Positions 19,024 through 27,112 of a stretch of 64,000 nt of DNA are shown in pieces. Source of the stretch: B30-G6 sp963701385 (GTDB lineage Bacteria > Desulfobacterota > Desulfobacteria > Desulfobacterales > B30-G6); the NCBI GenBank assembly GCA_963701385.1, contig CAVOZW010000017.1:248001-312000 (forward strand), given 5' to 3'. The stretch's first letter is position 1. Every line of letters begins with the position of its first letter. A model generated the notes under the pieces. It worked only from the letters and a program-made list of their open reading frames with translations, ran no database searches and was not told the DNA's origin. The position numbers and the translations under genes were made by a program.

Positions 19024-19167
19024 TTGAAGAACCTCGCAGCAAGCTACGAGGAATGTTCTGCCGTGCGGCAGTGCTTCGCATCGACCGTAAGGAATTCTGT
19101 CTAATTTTGATTCGCTCGCTAACCCCGCAGCAAGCTACGGGGATTGCGCTCGCTGTTGCGGTTCAGG
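19024..19167 (-). repeat. inverted copy of composite intergenic repeat, downstream arm beside ftsH
   Basis: It begins one base after the ftsH stop. Hairpin-forming segments are CCTCGCAGCAAGCTACGAGG, CTGCCGTGCGGCAG and CCCCGCAGCAAGCTACGGGG, then CTCGCTGTTGCGGTTCAGG. It is the reverse complement of 16951-17094 module by module. The first hairpin may also act as the ftsH terminator. Confidence 0.75.
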
Positions 19168-19340
19168 ACAGTGCTTGTATCCAAGGCTAGCAGCATCGGC
19201 ATGATTCTCATCTGCGCGGCCTTGGTCGTGCCTTGGCAAAAGGCGAGAGTCGACGACCGCCCGTGAAATGGGTGGCTTGGATTTCCCCCAAAATAGAGCC
19301 AAGACAAAGGAGACGGCACGTCTTAGTAAGTTCAGGTTTT

Positions 19341-19365
19341 AAACCGCGTGCCAAGCACGCGGTTT
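19341..19365. other. 10-bp hairpin before folP
   Basis: AAACCGCGTG, a 5-base loop, then CACGCGGTTT form a perfect stem without a T run. It lies 20 bases before folP in the 361-base ftsH-folP gap, whose first part is the repeat. It could be an attenuator or RNA stabiliser; its role is unknown. Confidence 0.5.
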
Positions 19366-19384
19366 GTAGAACAATCTGCACCTG

Positions 19385-20281
19385 ATGATGAGAGCAAACC
19401 CACTTATGGCATCATTCGATCTGACATGGGGAGACCATCGATTGGCATTCGGCGGACGCCCCCTCATCATGGGAATACTCAATGTCACCCCCGATTCCTT
19501 CTCAGACGGCGGTCGTTTTCTGTCCCCACCGGATGCGGTCGTCCAGGCAGAAAAGATGGTCCAAGAAGGTGCCGATATCATCGATATCGGTGGCGAGTCC
19601 ACGCGACCGTTTTCCGAGACCGTCTCAGAAGCGGAAGAAATCAGGCGTGTTATTCCGGTCATCGAGGACTTGGCCAGTCGTATAAAGATCCCTATTTCAA
19701 TCGATACGACCAAAGCAGTCGTTGCCAGGCATGCTTTAAATGCCGGCGCGTCAATCGTTAATGATATCAGTGCCCTTCGTGCAGACCCGGCCTTGGCAGA
19801 CGTCGTCGCAACCAGTGGTGTTCCCCTCATCCTGATGCATATGAAAGGCACTCCCGGCGACATGCAGGTTTCTCCCGTGTATGACGATCTGTTCGATGAA
19901 ATCTACACGTTTCTGGAACAGGCTGTTACCAGGGCCGAAAAAATGGGGATTCAACGCGCCAAGATCATCATCGACCCCGGGATCGGCTTCGGAAAAACCG
20001 TCCGGCACAATCTTCTGCTCCTAAAACACTTGTCCAACTTCAAGGCAATGGCCTTGCCTGTTTTGATTGGTCCCTCCAGAAAGGCTTTTTTAAGAAAACT
20101 TCTGAAACCGGACCACCTTACGGATATCGACCCGCAACTGTCGTCAGTGGAAACCGGCACACAGGCGGCGGTTGCTATCGCTGTATTGAACGGAGCCGAT
20201 ATTGTTCGGGTGCACGATGTCGCCAGCACGCTGGCCACGTTGACGATCGTAGATGCCATCCAATCGGCCAAGCCGGAGTAA
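19385..20281 (+). CDS. folP: dihydropteroate synthase
   Basis: Folate pathway enzyme joining p-aminobenzoate to dihydropterin pyrophosphate; the sulfonamide target. It has 298 residues. Family motifs are ILNVTPDSFSDGG, DIIDIGGESTRPFS, IPISIDTTKA, SIVNDISAL, LMHMKGTP, IIIDPGIGFGK and PVLIGPSRKAFL. Start choice is uncertain: ATG at 19385, 19388 and 19406 are all in frame and none has a clear ribosome-binding site. It lies between ftsH and cdaR, as in many Gram-positive and delta-proteobacterial genomes. Confidence 0.97.
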   Translation: MMRANPLMASFDLTWGDHRLAFGGRPLIMGILNVTPDSFSDGGRFLSPPDAVVQAEKMVQEGADIIDIGGESTRPFSETVSEAEEIRRVIPVIEDLASRIKIPISIDTTKAVVARHALNAGASIVNDISALRADPALADVVATSGVPLILMHMKGTPGDMQVSPVYDDLFDEIYTFLEQAVTRAEKMGIQRAKIIIDPGIGFGKTVRHNLLLLKHLSNFKAMALPVLIGPSRKAFLRKLLKPDHLTDIDPQLSSVETGTQAAVAIAVLNGADIVRVHDVASTLATLTIVDAIQSAKPE

Positions 20282-20305
20282 CGCGTTGCTCTTAGAATTG
20301 AATCA

Positions 20306-21211
20306 ATGATGTCACACCTATTCAAACGCGCATTTTTTTTCTGCCTGGCCTTCGGACTGACGGGTATCCTGCTCCCGGCCAATGCACATGAAAGCGAGGC
20401 CCAGATCAAAGTTCCCGTGGTCGTTCAAAATCCTCCTCCCGGGAGCATGGTTACGGGACCGCCGTTTCATGGCATTGAAATACATATCCAGGGCCCGGCG
20501 GCATTGCTTTCCACCTTACCGGGCCTGACGCTCCAATACATTCTGGATCTTTCGGAAATGAAAGTCGGAAACCACACCATGCCGGTGCGGGTCGGCCAAT
20601 TGAACCTGCCTCGAGGCTTGTCCGTCGTGAGTATCCAGCCCCAATCGATCGAAGTGCGTCTTGAAACAGAGGCCCGAAAAAGCCTAGCGGTAAACCTGTT
20701 TTACAAGGGAAATCCCGCTCGCGGATATTTCGTTGCCAAAACAACCACATCACCCGGCGGGGTTCTGCTACGGGGTCCCAAGCGGATTCTCGATAGTCTC
20801 GAAAATATCTCTACACATCCCATAGATGTTTCCGGGCTCTCAGAATCTTTTAAAAAGGAAATCACGCTCGACCTGCTCGAGGATCTTGAAGTGGTGACAC
20901 CCAAAACACCGATCATGGCAGAGATTACCATATCGGAAGAAATTTTGATAAAAAGCTTTCCCAATGTTCCTGTTTGGGGTAATGACGCGCAGCATGTCTA
21001 CGAAATTACCCCACCGGTCGTCACCATCGATGTCAAGGGCCCTGCAACGCTTTTAGAAACGCTTCGGGCCGCACCGGACTTTAGGGTTTATGTAGATATC
21101 AAAGGCTTGAATCCCGGTGTCTATGTCAGACGAGCCACCCTGGTGCTGCCGGTTGAAACGACCCTCATCAGCGTGTCGCCTGAAATTTTTACGGTTCGCA
21201 TTATGAAGTAG
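20306..21211 (+). CDS. cdaR: YbbR-domain protein (CdaR-like)
   Basis: Exported or membrane-anchored protein with a signal/anchor segment at residues ~8-27 and three YbbR-type beta repeats: ~34-120, ~125-205 and ~210-300. Typical strands are IEIHIQGPAALLSTLPG, PRGLSVVSIQPQSIEVRLE and TPPVVTIDVKGPATLLETL. In other bacteria CdaR binds and tunes the diadenylate cyclase CdaA, encoded directly upstream. Here the gene follows folP by 25 bases and no cdaA lies between. glmM, the usual downstream neighbour, is replaced by coaX. Function as a cyclase regulator is therefore inference. Confidence 0.8.
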   Translation: MMSHLFKRAFFFCLAFGLTGILLPANAHESEAQIKVPVVVQNPPPGSMVTGPPFHGIEIHIQGPAALLSTLPGLTLQYILDLSEMKVGNHTMPVRVGQLNLPRGLSVVSIQPQSIEVRLETEARKSLAVNLFYKGNPARGYFVAKTTTSPGGVLLRGPKRILDSLENISTHPIDVSGLSESFKKEITLDLLEDLEVVTPKTPIMAEITISEEILIKSFPNVPVWGNDAQHVYEITPPVVTIDVKGPATLLETLRAAPDFRVYVDIKGLNPGVYVRRATLVLPVETTLISVSPEIFTVRIMK

Positions 21212-21270
21212 CCCTATGAAACGCCATTCTGACAATCACTATAACTTCGAACAAATTACGGGGGGCACAT

Positions 21271-22035
21271 ATGCTATTCGTCATCGACGTCGGGAACACC
21301 AACATCGTGATGGGCGTATACAGCGGGAAAACACTCCTGAAAAGCTGGCGGGTTCGCACCGAGAGAAACACCACCGAGGACGAATTCAATATCCTGGTAA
21401 CAAACCTGTTTTCGGCCAGTGGGTTCATGCTAGACGAAATTGAAAAAACCCTTGTCTCGTGTGTTGTCCCGCCCATGGTGACGATTCTCGATTCTTTCTG
21501 CCGTAAATACCTGGGCCATTCGCCCCGCTGGGTCAATGCCAAATCGTACGCAAAGATGCCCATACGGATCTTCAATCCATCTGAACTGGGGGCGGATCGA
21601 ATCGTCAATGCCGTGGCTGCCTATCATAAATACAAAACCAGTCTGATCGTCATCGATTTTGGTACGGCCACCACCTTTGATGCCGTCTCTCAAAAAGGAG
21701 AATATCTGGGCGGTGCCATCAGCCCCGGGATTTTCATTTCGTCGGAGGCACTGTTTCTGAAAGCCTCAAAGCTTCCAAGAATTGAAATCTTTGAACCCCC
21801 GGAGCAGGTTATCGGCAAGGATACCGGCCAGAGTCTCAAAGCCGGCATCATTTACGGGTATGCAGGATTGGTGGACGGTATCGTCAAACGCATGAAAGCC
21901 GAGATGGGAACCAATCCCAAAATTGTGGCCACCGGAGGGTTGGCGCCACTTATCAGTCATGTCTCTGAAACCATAGAAGTCATCGAGCCTGATCTGACGT
22001 TGGAGGGCTTGCGGATTATCAGTAACTCCCAATAG
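21271..22035 (+). CDS. coaX: type III pantothenate kinase
   Basis: First step of coenzyme A synthesis, ATP-dependent phosphorylation of pantothenate. It has 254 residues of the ASKHA fold: DVGNTN (residues 6-11, phosphate 1 loop), GADRIVNAVAA, IVIDFGTATTFDAVS and GGAISPGIFISSEAL. KAGIIYGYAGLVDGI and IVATGGLAPLI follow. A GGGGG-rich ribosome-binding site precedes the ATG. It lies 59 bases after cdaR and is probably in the same transcript. Confidence 0.97.
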   Translation: MLFVIDVGNTNIVMGVYSGKTLLKSWRVRTERNTTEDEFNILVTNLFSASGFMLDEIEKTLVSCVVPPMVTILDSFCRKYLGHSPRWVNAKSYAKMPIRIFNPSELGADRIVNAVAAYHKYKTSLIVIDFGTATTFDAVSQKGEYLGGAISPGIFISSEALFLKASKLPRIEIFEPPEQVIGKDTGQSLKAGIIYGYAGLVDGIVKRMKAEMGTNPKIVATGGLAPLISHVSETIEVIEPDLTLEGLRIISNSQ

Positions 22036-22050
22036 TGATGCACAGCAACA

Positions 22051-22206
22051 TTATATGCCCAAGGATTTTTCCAATTCTTGAATTCTGGCTCGAATGGCCA
22101 GTTTCTCCTTTGCTGAAACCCCCGGATCTTCAAGACGCCTGTGAAGGCTGAGGAGTATCATCTCTTCCCGATAATCGGCACACGTATAGGCTGGGGTATT
22201 TGTCAT
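22051..22206 (-). CDS. small conserved-looking acidic/helical protein, 51 residues
   Basis: ATG at 22206, stop at 22051. The protein reads MTNTPAYTCADYREEMILLS and then LHRRLEDPGVSAKEKLAIRA, ending IQELEKSLGI. The DYREEM...L..RL.DP..S.EEK.....I..LE pattern resembles small unnamed proteins I associate with delta-proteobacterial genomes. It predicts two amphipathic helices. It lies 62 bases after the zinc-ribbon protein on the same strand, so it may end the pilT operon. Function is unknown; no strong ribosome-binding site is visible. Confidence 0.65.
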   Translation of the reverse strand: MTNTPAYTCADYREEMILLSLHRRLEDPGVSAKEKLAIRARIQELEKSLGI

Positions 22207-22268
22207 TATTATGCTGGAAAGGCATTGTGTGTTTCGTATGCCGAAAAAAATTTCATGCGTTTTTCGGT

Positions 22269-22919
22269 TTAGGGCAGTGTTTCCTTATAGATGCGGTAAA
22301 ACATTTCATATTCCGTAATATTTCTGGATAAGATCTTCTCCACATCTTCGATATTCTTTTTGTTGATGATGAGGTTGACACTCTTACAGAAGGCCATCAT
22401 ATAGTCCATGGTTCGAAAGCGGTCGCTTATCAGCGCAACAAACATGTTTCGCCGCACATCCATGTGAAGCCGTGCAAGATATATCAAGACGCCGTTTCGT
22501 TCCGGGTCTTTGGTTCCAAAATATTCGTCTATGACAGTCAGGTCAAATAATTTGTAGCGAAGATTTCTCAAGGCGTCTCGGTTGTCCGCGGCTTCACTAA
22601 CGTGATACTCCAGGAGCTCCAGTGCCCGAACGATACTATCGCGGATAACGGCATCCGATTCACAGACCAAGGCGGTTTTTCCCTCTTCTTCGATAAAATC
22701 AAACGGTCTTTCTGAGCTTTCATAGCCGTCTTCTTCAAAACCGAATTCCGCTGCCAGAGTGTCCATTTCACCATCGGCTGCTGCATTTTCCGTCTCTGAA
22801 GCCTTGATGGTAATTGTTTTCTTACACTTGGGGCAAGGAAGTGTAGCGGTTTTTCCAACGGGTATCTTTTCATCAGGAATCTTGAACCTGCTCTGGCAAT
22901 TTTCACAGATTATGTCCAT
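22269..22919 (-). CDS. zinc-ribbon (MJ0042 type) protein with degenerate receiver domain
   Basis: It has 216 residues. Residues 1-40 form an MJ0042/zinc-ribbon with Cys5, Cys8, Cys29 and Cys32 (CENC...CPKC). An acidic linker follows. Residues ~82-205 look like a response-regulator receiver: an acidic pair in ALVCESDAVIRDSI, a candidate phosphoacceptor Asp in FDLTVIDEYFG and a Lys near LIINKKN. The loop after the Asp is unusual (TKDPERNG), so phosphorylation is uncertain. It follows the pilT paralogue by 15 bases, suggesting a role in type IV pilus retraction or its control. Start ATG has only a weak ribosome-binding site. Confidence 0.8.
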   Translation of the reverse strand: MDIICENCQSRFKIPDEKIPVGKTATLPCPKCKKTITIKASETENAAADGEMDTLAAEFGFEEDGYESSERPFDFIEEEGKTALVCESDAVIRDSIVRALELLEYHVSEAADNRDALRNLRYKLFDLTVIDEYFGTKDPERNGVLIYLARLHMDVRRNMFVALISDRFRTMDYMMAFCKSVNLIINKKNIEDVEKILSRNITEYEMFYRIYKETLP

Positions 22920-22934
22920 AAGGCAGCATCTCCA

Positions 22935-24101
22935 TTACACGTGTTTTTCATATCCTCTATCCATTTGCAAAGAGTCAATATCTGTGGTCGTTTCACCCCT
23001 GGCCGCCTTGACTGTATCAATTCCCCTGCCGGTGACACCCTTGCGCGACGCATACGCCAGGGCGTTTTCCTGGGTAATGAGCCCCTGTTCGTAAAGACTA
23101 ACAAGAAAGTCATCGAAGGTCGTCATGCCAAAGGGTTTTCCTGCCTGCATGATTTCATAGAACGTTTTTCCTTCGGATTCGCCCTGCAAAATGGTATCTT
23201 TCACCCGCAAATTCGAACCCAGCACTTCGAATGCCGCCACCCTTCCCCCGCCAACCTTGGGAACCAGCCGCTGTGACACAATCCAACGCACCGTATCCGC
23301 AAGGCGTATACGGACCTGATTCTCTTCTTCGCTACTGAACATACCCAACAGACGGTTGATGGTTTGCCCGGCATCGACGGTGTGGAGCGTCGTCAACACC
23401 AAATGGCCTGTTTCAGCCGCACTGAGACCAATTTCCACGGTTTCACGATCCCGCATTTCACCCACCAGTATAACCTTGGGGGCCTGTCGCAAAGCAGCCC
23501 GCAGTCCGCTGGCAAAGGAGTCAAAATCGGATCCCAATTCGCGCTGGTTGAAGGTGGCTTTTTTATGTGGGTGCTGATATTCAATCGGGTCTTCGAGGGT
23601 GACGATGTGTACGGATTTTTGTTCATTGATGACCTCGAGAATCGCAGCCAAGGATGTCGATTTTCCAGAGCCGGTGGCGCCGGTGAAAAAGGCGATCCCG
23701 TTCAACTCATCGGCCACCTTGTAAAAAACTTCCGGAAGTCCCATTTCTTTGATGGTGGGAACCTTTGATTCCAATTGCCGCAATACCACCGAATAATTCC
23801 CCTGCTGTGAAAAGACATTGACCCTGAATCGCGCCTTTCCCGGCAGACTGTAAGACATATCACAAGAACCATGCGATATGAGGGCTTCGGTCAAACGACG
23901 GTCCCTGTTTACCAGATTCAAGGCCACCATTTCACTCTGAAAAGGTGTCAGTTCCTTGATGAGGGGGACCATGTCCACTGCAGCCAATTGGCCAGAGCTT
24001 TCGACCTGCAGGGGTTTTCCAACGGTTAGATTCAAATCCGACACACTGGTGTGAGAATCCAACATTCTGGTAAGAATATGATCGACTTCCTGTTTTCTCA
24101 T
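22935..24101 (-). CDS. PilT/PilU-type pilus retraction ATPase (second copy)
   Basis: Cytoplasmic secretion-superfamily ATPase of the type IV pilus motor. It has 388 residues: an N-terminal PAS-like domain (DLNLTVGKPLQVESSGQLA), Walker A FFTGATGSGKST, Asp box IVTLEDPIEYQH, Walker B VILVGEMRDRETVEIGL and His box LTTLHTVDAGQT. It diverges from the upstream pilT and has a longer C-terminal tail, as PilU does. GGAGG precedes the ATG; the gap to pilT is 22 bases. PilU assignment by position is likely but not proven. Confidence 0.9.
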   Translation of the reverse strand: MRKQEVDHILTRMLDSHTSVSDLNLTVGKPLQVESSGQLAAVDMVPLIKELTPFQSEMVALNLVNRDRRLTEALISHGSCDMSYSLPGKARFRVNVFSQQGNYSVVLRQLESKVPTIKEMGLPEVFYKVADELNGIAFFTGATGSGKSTSLAAILEVINEQKSVHIVTLEDPIEYQHPHKKATFNQRELGSDFDSFASGLRAALRQAPKVILVGEMRDRETVEIGLSAAETGHLVLTTLHTVDAGQTINRLLGMFSSEEENQVRIRLADTVRWIVSQRLVPKVGGGRVAAFEVLGSNLRVKDTILQGESEGKTFYEIMQAGKPFGMTTFDDFLVSLYEQGLITQENALAYASRKGVTGRGIDTVKAARGETTTDIDSLQMDRGYEKHV

Positions 24102-24123
24102 TCGACTACCTCCAGGGCCTGTT

Positions 24124-25206
24124 TTATGCTTCGGTAAAATCCGCGGGTGGCTCTCTCAACAGTGGGCGAAACTTGGCCTTGTCGTTTGCCTTTTGATAGG
24201 CAGAATCTCCAGTGATCCATCCCTTGCTGTACAGATCCATAATGGCTTCATCGAGCAACTGCATGCCGTATTTTTTACCGGTTTGTATCATCGAATTGAG
24301 TTGATGCGTCTTGGATTCTCTAATTAAGTTTCGCACCGCCGGTGTGGCGATCAAGATTTCCAGGGCGGGGCATCGCCCTTTTTTGTCTGCGCGCTTGAAA
24401 AGAACCTGGGCAATAATAGCACGCACACCATCTGCCAGGGTCGAACGAATCTGGGCCTGCTCATTGGCAGGAAACACCTCGACAATTCGGTCGACCGTCT
24501 TGGCCGCGCTGGTGGTATGCAGGGTTCCAAAAACCAGGTGGCCGGTGGATGCCGCTTCGATGGCAAGTGAAATGGTTTCCAGATCACGCATTTCACCCAC
24601 CAGAATGATATCCGGGTCCTCTCTAAGGGCGCCCCTAAGGGCTGCACTGAAAGACTTGGTGTGAATACCGACCTCCCGGTGGTTCACAAGACAGGACAGG
24701 CTGTTGTGAACAAATTCGATAGGGTCTTCTACGGTGATGATATGGTCATGCCGTGTCTTGTTCGCCTCATCGATAATGGCGGCCAGGGTGGTTGATTTTC
24801 CGCTCCCTGTTGGTCCGGTGATAACGACAAGACCTCTGGGGAGGCTTGAGAGCTTTTTGATGACCGGTGGCAGGCCCAGGTCTTCCGCCGTCATGATCGT
24901 GCTCGGAATTTCCCTAAAAACAGCCCCCACCCCATTTTTCTGCATAAAAAAATTGGAGCGGTAGCGTGCCAAGCCCGGGATTTCGTATCCGAAATCGACA
25001 TCGCCCGTCTCTTCGAACACCTTGATCTTGTCCTCGGGTGTAATCTCATACAGCATCCCTCGAAGGTCGTCGTTGCTCAGCACTTTGTATTTGACTCTTT
25101 CGATATCGCCCCTGATTCTAAGGGCAGGCGGCTGACCCGCAACAAGATGAAGGTCCGAGGCCCCTTGCTCATGCATCAATTTGAAAAAAGCGTCAATCTT
25201 AGCCAT
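24124..25206 (-). CDS. pilT: type IV pilus twitching motility ATPase PilT
   Basis: Powers pilus retraction. It has 360 residues: N-terminal domain with ASDLHLVAGQPPALRIRGDI, Walker A ITGPTGSGKSTTLAA, Asp box ITVEDPIEFVH, Walker B IILVGEMRDLETI, His box FGTLHTTSAAKTVDRIV, and the retraction-linked motif AIRNLIR in the form AVRNLIRE. The start has an AGAGGAG site. It is first gene of a pilT-pilU-zinc ribbon unit. No other pilus genes are in the window. Confidence 0.95.
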   Translation of the reverse strand: MAKIDAFFKLMHEQGASDLHLVAGQPPALRIRGDIERVKYKVLSNDDLRGMLYEITPEDKIKVFEETGDVDFGYEIPGLARYRSNFFMQKNGVGAVFREIPSTIMTAEDLGLPPVIKKLSSLPRGLVVITGPTGSGKSTTLAAIIDEANKTRHDHIITVEDPIEFVHNSLSCLVNHREVGIHTKSFSAALRGALREDPDIILVGEMRDLETISLAIEAASTGHLVFGTLHTTSAAKTVDRIVEVFPANEQAQIRSTLADGVRAIIAQVLFKRADKKGRCPALEILIATPAVRNLIRESKTHQLNSMIQTGKKYGMQLLDEAIMDLYSKGWITGDSAYQKANDKAKFRPLLREPPADFTEA

Positions 25207-25296
25207 GAATTTCTCCTCTTAATGGATTCTATCTATTTCAGATTCGCACACCCAGTTGACTGCCGTTTTCGGCCCTCTTGGGGAGAATTTCGCCGG

Positions 25297-25374
25297 GCAA
25301 GCATACCCCCGCGGCATGCGAAGCACTGCCGCACGGCAGAACCCACGGTGAATGCGCTCGCTGTTGCGGTTCAA
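25297..25374 (-). repeat. copy of the ftsH-flanking dispersed repeat
   Basis: It contains GCATGCGAAGCACTGCCGCA followed by CGGCAGAACCCAC and then GCGCTCGCTGTTGCGGTTCA, the same module order as 16951-17015 on the opposite strand. It lies between yggT and pilT. Confidence 0.7.
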
Positions 25375-25417
25375 CCTGATGCTGATGCCTTTATGGGGTT
25401 TCGATCACAAAAATGGT

Positions 25418-25717
25418 TTACACCAGGGACATCGCTATTCTGCTCAGGCTGCTGACCAAGAACGTTCGAAGAAAAATCACACCCATAAAAACCAAAATCG
25501 GCGAAAAATCAATACCACCTATGTTAATGGGTATTCGTCTGCGAATTGGATAGAGGATCGGTTCAGTCGTATTATGAATAAAGCGTACAATGGGATTGAA
25601 CGGGTCCGGGTTCACCCATGACAGCAACGCCCGGGCAATCACAATCCACATAAATGCAATAAGGACGATGTCAAGCACCTTGGCCACAGCCATCAAAAAA
25701 TAGCCAATAATATACAT
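25418..25717 (-). CDS. YggT family membrane protein
   Basis: A 99-residue inner-membrane protein with two hydrophobic helices (~5-28 and ~70-95). Between them is the family signature ALLSWVNPDPFNPIVRFI, then TEPILYPIRRRIP. YggT proteins are linked to osmotic tolerance and are often beside proC; here proC is divergent, 400 bases away. Its biochemical role is not known. Confidence 0.92.
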   Translation of the reverse strand: MYIIGYFLMAVAKVLDIVLIAFMWIVIARALLSWVNPDPFNPIVRFIHNTTEPILYPIRRRIPINIGGIDFSPILVFMGVIFLRTFLVSSLSRIAMSLV

Positions 25718-26001
25718 ATGTTAACACCGTCCTTCGATCTTGCTTTTGGGCCCTATCCATAAATCAAACCTGAAATTTTAAATGTCAAACCTAAGTACAT
25801 AATGAACCAGAAGTCAAGAATTTTCATATACAACCATCGCTGCCAAACAAGGAAAATGGTGCCTAATCATTCCGCAGTTCCAGGCCCCTCAAGCATGCAG
25901 TGCAATCGGTCTGCGCCCGGAACCTACCGCTGGATAATCGACCATAAAAGTCTGCTAGGACAGCCTTTTTTCTTGATTATTGAAAACTTTGTCATTAGTG
26001 T

Positions 26002-26112
26002 ATGGACCGTTTCGTTGAACCCGAATCGAAGACGCTCTTGGGCCGTTTTATTCGCAAAAAACCTGTCTGGATGCGTTGGGATTTGGCTACGGGACTCTAC
26101 ACCAATGCTTAA
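26002..26112 (+). CDS. possible 36-residue small ORF upstream of proC
   Basis: The ORF runs from ATG at 26002 to TAA at 26110-26112 and encodes MDRFVEPESKTLLGRFIRKK followed by PVWMRWDLATGLYTNA. An in-frame TAG lies just upstream, so it is not an extension of another gene. It ends inside the proC ribosome-binding region, as a leader peptide or translationally coupled gene might. No ribosome-binding site or homologue is recognised. The remainder of the 408-base yggT-proC gap shows nothing definite. Confidence 0.3.
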   Translation: MDRFVEPESKTLLGRFIRKKPVWMRWDLATGLYTNA

Positions 26113-26125
26113 AGGAGAAATCACA

Positions 26126-26977
26126 ATGCTTCATGGGAAAAAGATATGTTTTATCGGTACCGGAAACATGGGTGAAGCGCTGGTGAGCGGGTTGATATTA
26201 AATTCCACCAGGCCCGATGACATCATCTGTACCGATGTGCGCGAATCTACCTTGACGCACATCGCTGAAAAGTACCAGGTGCGCACCACCACGGACAACA
26301 AAGCTGCGATTCAATCCTCTGAGATCGTCATTTTCTCGGTCAAACCACAGATACTGGCCCTCGTTCTTAAAGAGACCGCCGAATACCTGGACATGAGCAA
26401 ACTGATTATTTCCATAGCAGCCGGCGTGCCGCTCGTTGCCATTGAATCCTGTCTTAAGAAAGAGCTAAGGCTTATTCGGGTCATGCCGAATATTGCCGCA
26501 TTTGTGAAAGAGAGTGCCACTGCCATCGCACCGGGCAGGAATGCCGGCAAAGAAGATATTGCCATGGCAAAAGCCATCTTCGATTCGGTCGGTAAATCTA
26601 TTTTTATCGATGAAACAAATCTAATGGACGCCATCACCGGCTTGAGTGGCAGCGGACCCGCATACATTTTCCTGATTGTTGATGCCATGGCTGATGCCGG
26701 CGTCAAGATGGGGCTCTCCAGGCAGGATGCCCTGTTCCTTTCCATGCAGACCGTGCTGGGGTCTGCCAAGGTCCTGATCGAAACCAAGGAGCATCCCGGC
26801 CAGCTCAAAGACAGGGTCACGTCACCGGGCGGAACCGCTATTGCCGGGATTCACACCCTCGAAAAGGGCGGACTTCGAACAACATTGATCAATGCAGTGG
26901 AAGCGGCCACCAATCGATCCAAGGAACTCGGACAATTGATGATAAAACATTTCGCCGAAAATGGTGCCGACAGCTAA
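26126..26977 (+). CDS. proC: pyrroline-5-carboxylate reductase
   Basis: Last step of proline synthesis. From the ATG at 26126 (AAAGGAGAAA upstream) the protein has 283 residues. The open frame extends 324 bases further upstream, but that part is not family-like. The NAD(P)-binding glycine loop is CFIGTGNMGEAL. VFSVKPQIL, SIAAGVPL, RVMPNIAAFV and the C-terminal ALTGLSGSGPAY-type motif (AITGLSGSGPAYIFL) follow, then VTSPGGTAIAGIHTLEKGG. Confidence 0.96.
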   Translation: MLHGKKICFIGTGNMGEALVSGLILNSTRPDDIICTDVRESTLTHIAEKYQVRTTTDNKAAIQSSEIVIFSVKPQILALVLKETAEYLDMSKLIISIAAGVPLVAIESCLKKELRLIRVMPNIAAFVKESATAIAPGRNAGKEDIAMAKAIFDSVGKSIFIDETNLMDAITGLSGSGPAYIFLIVDAMADAGVKMGLSRQDALFLSMQTVLGSAKVLIETKEHPGQLKDRVTSPGGTAIAGIHTLEKGGLRTTLINAVEAATNRSKELGQLMIKHFAENGADS

Positions 26978-27018
26978 CTCACAAGCCCGGATCCCTGACC
27001 CGCTCAAAACGTAGAGGG

Positions 27019-27072
27019 CTCAACTTTCGGGATTCAGCGAACGCGAATTGACTAATCGCCTGACGCTTTGCG
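27019..27072 (+). repeat. 54-bp dispersed repeat, copy 1
   Basis: CTCAACTTTC at the left end, GAACGCGAA in the middle and CTGACGCTTTGC at the right align without gaps to 58143-58196. It sits between proC and ccdA. Confidence 0.6.
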
Positions 27073-27112
27073 AACTCGCCGCAAGGGCTCCTAACATCAG
27101 CTGAGATAAATC

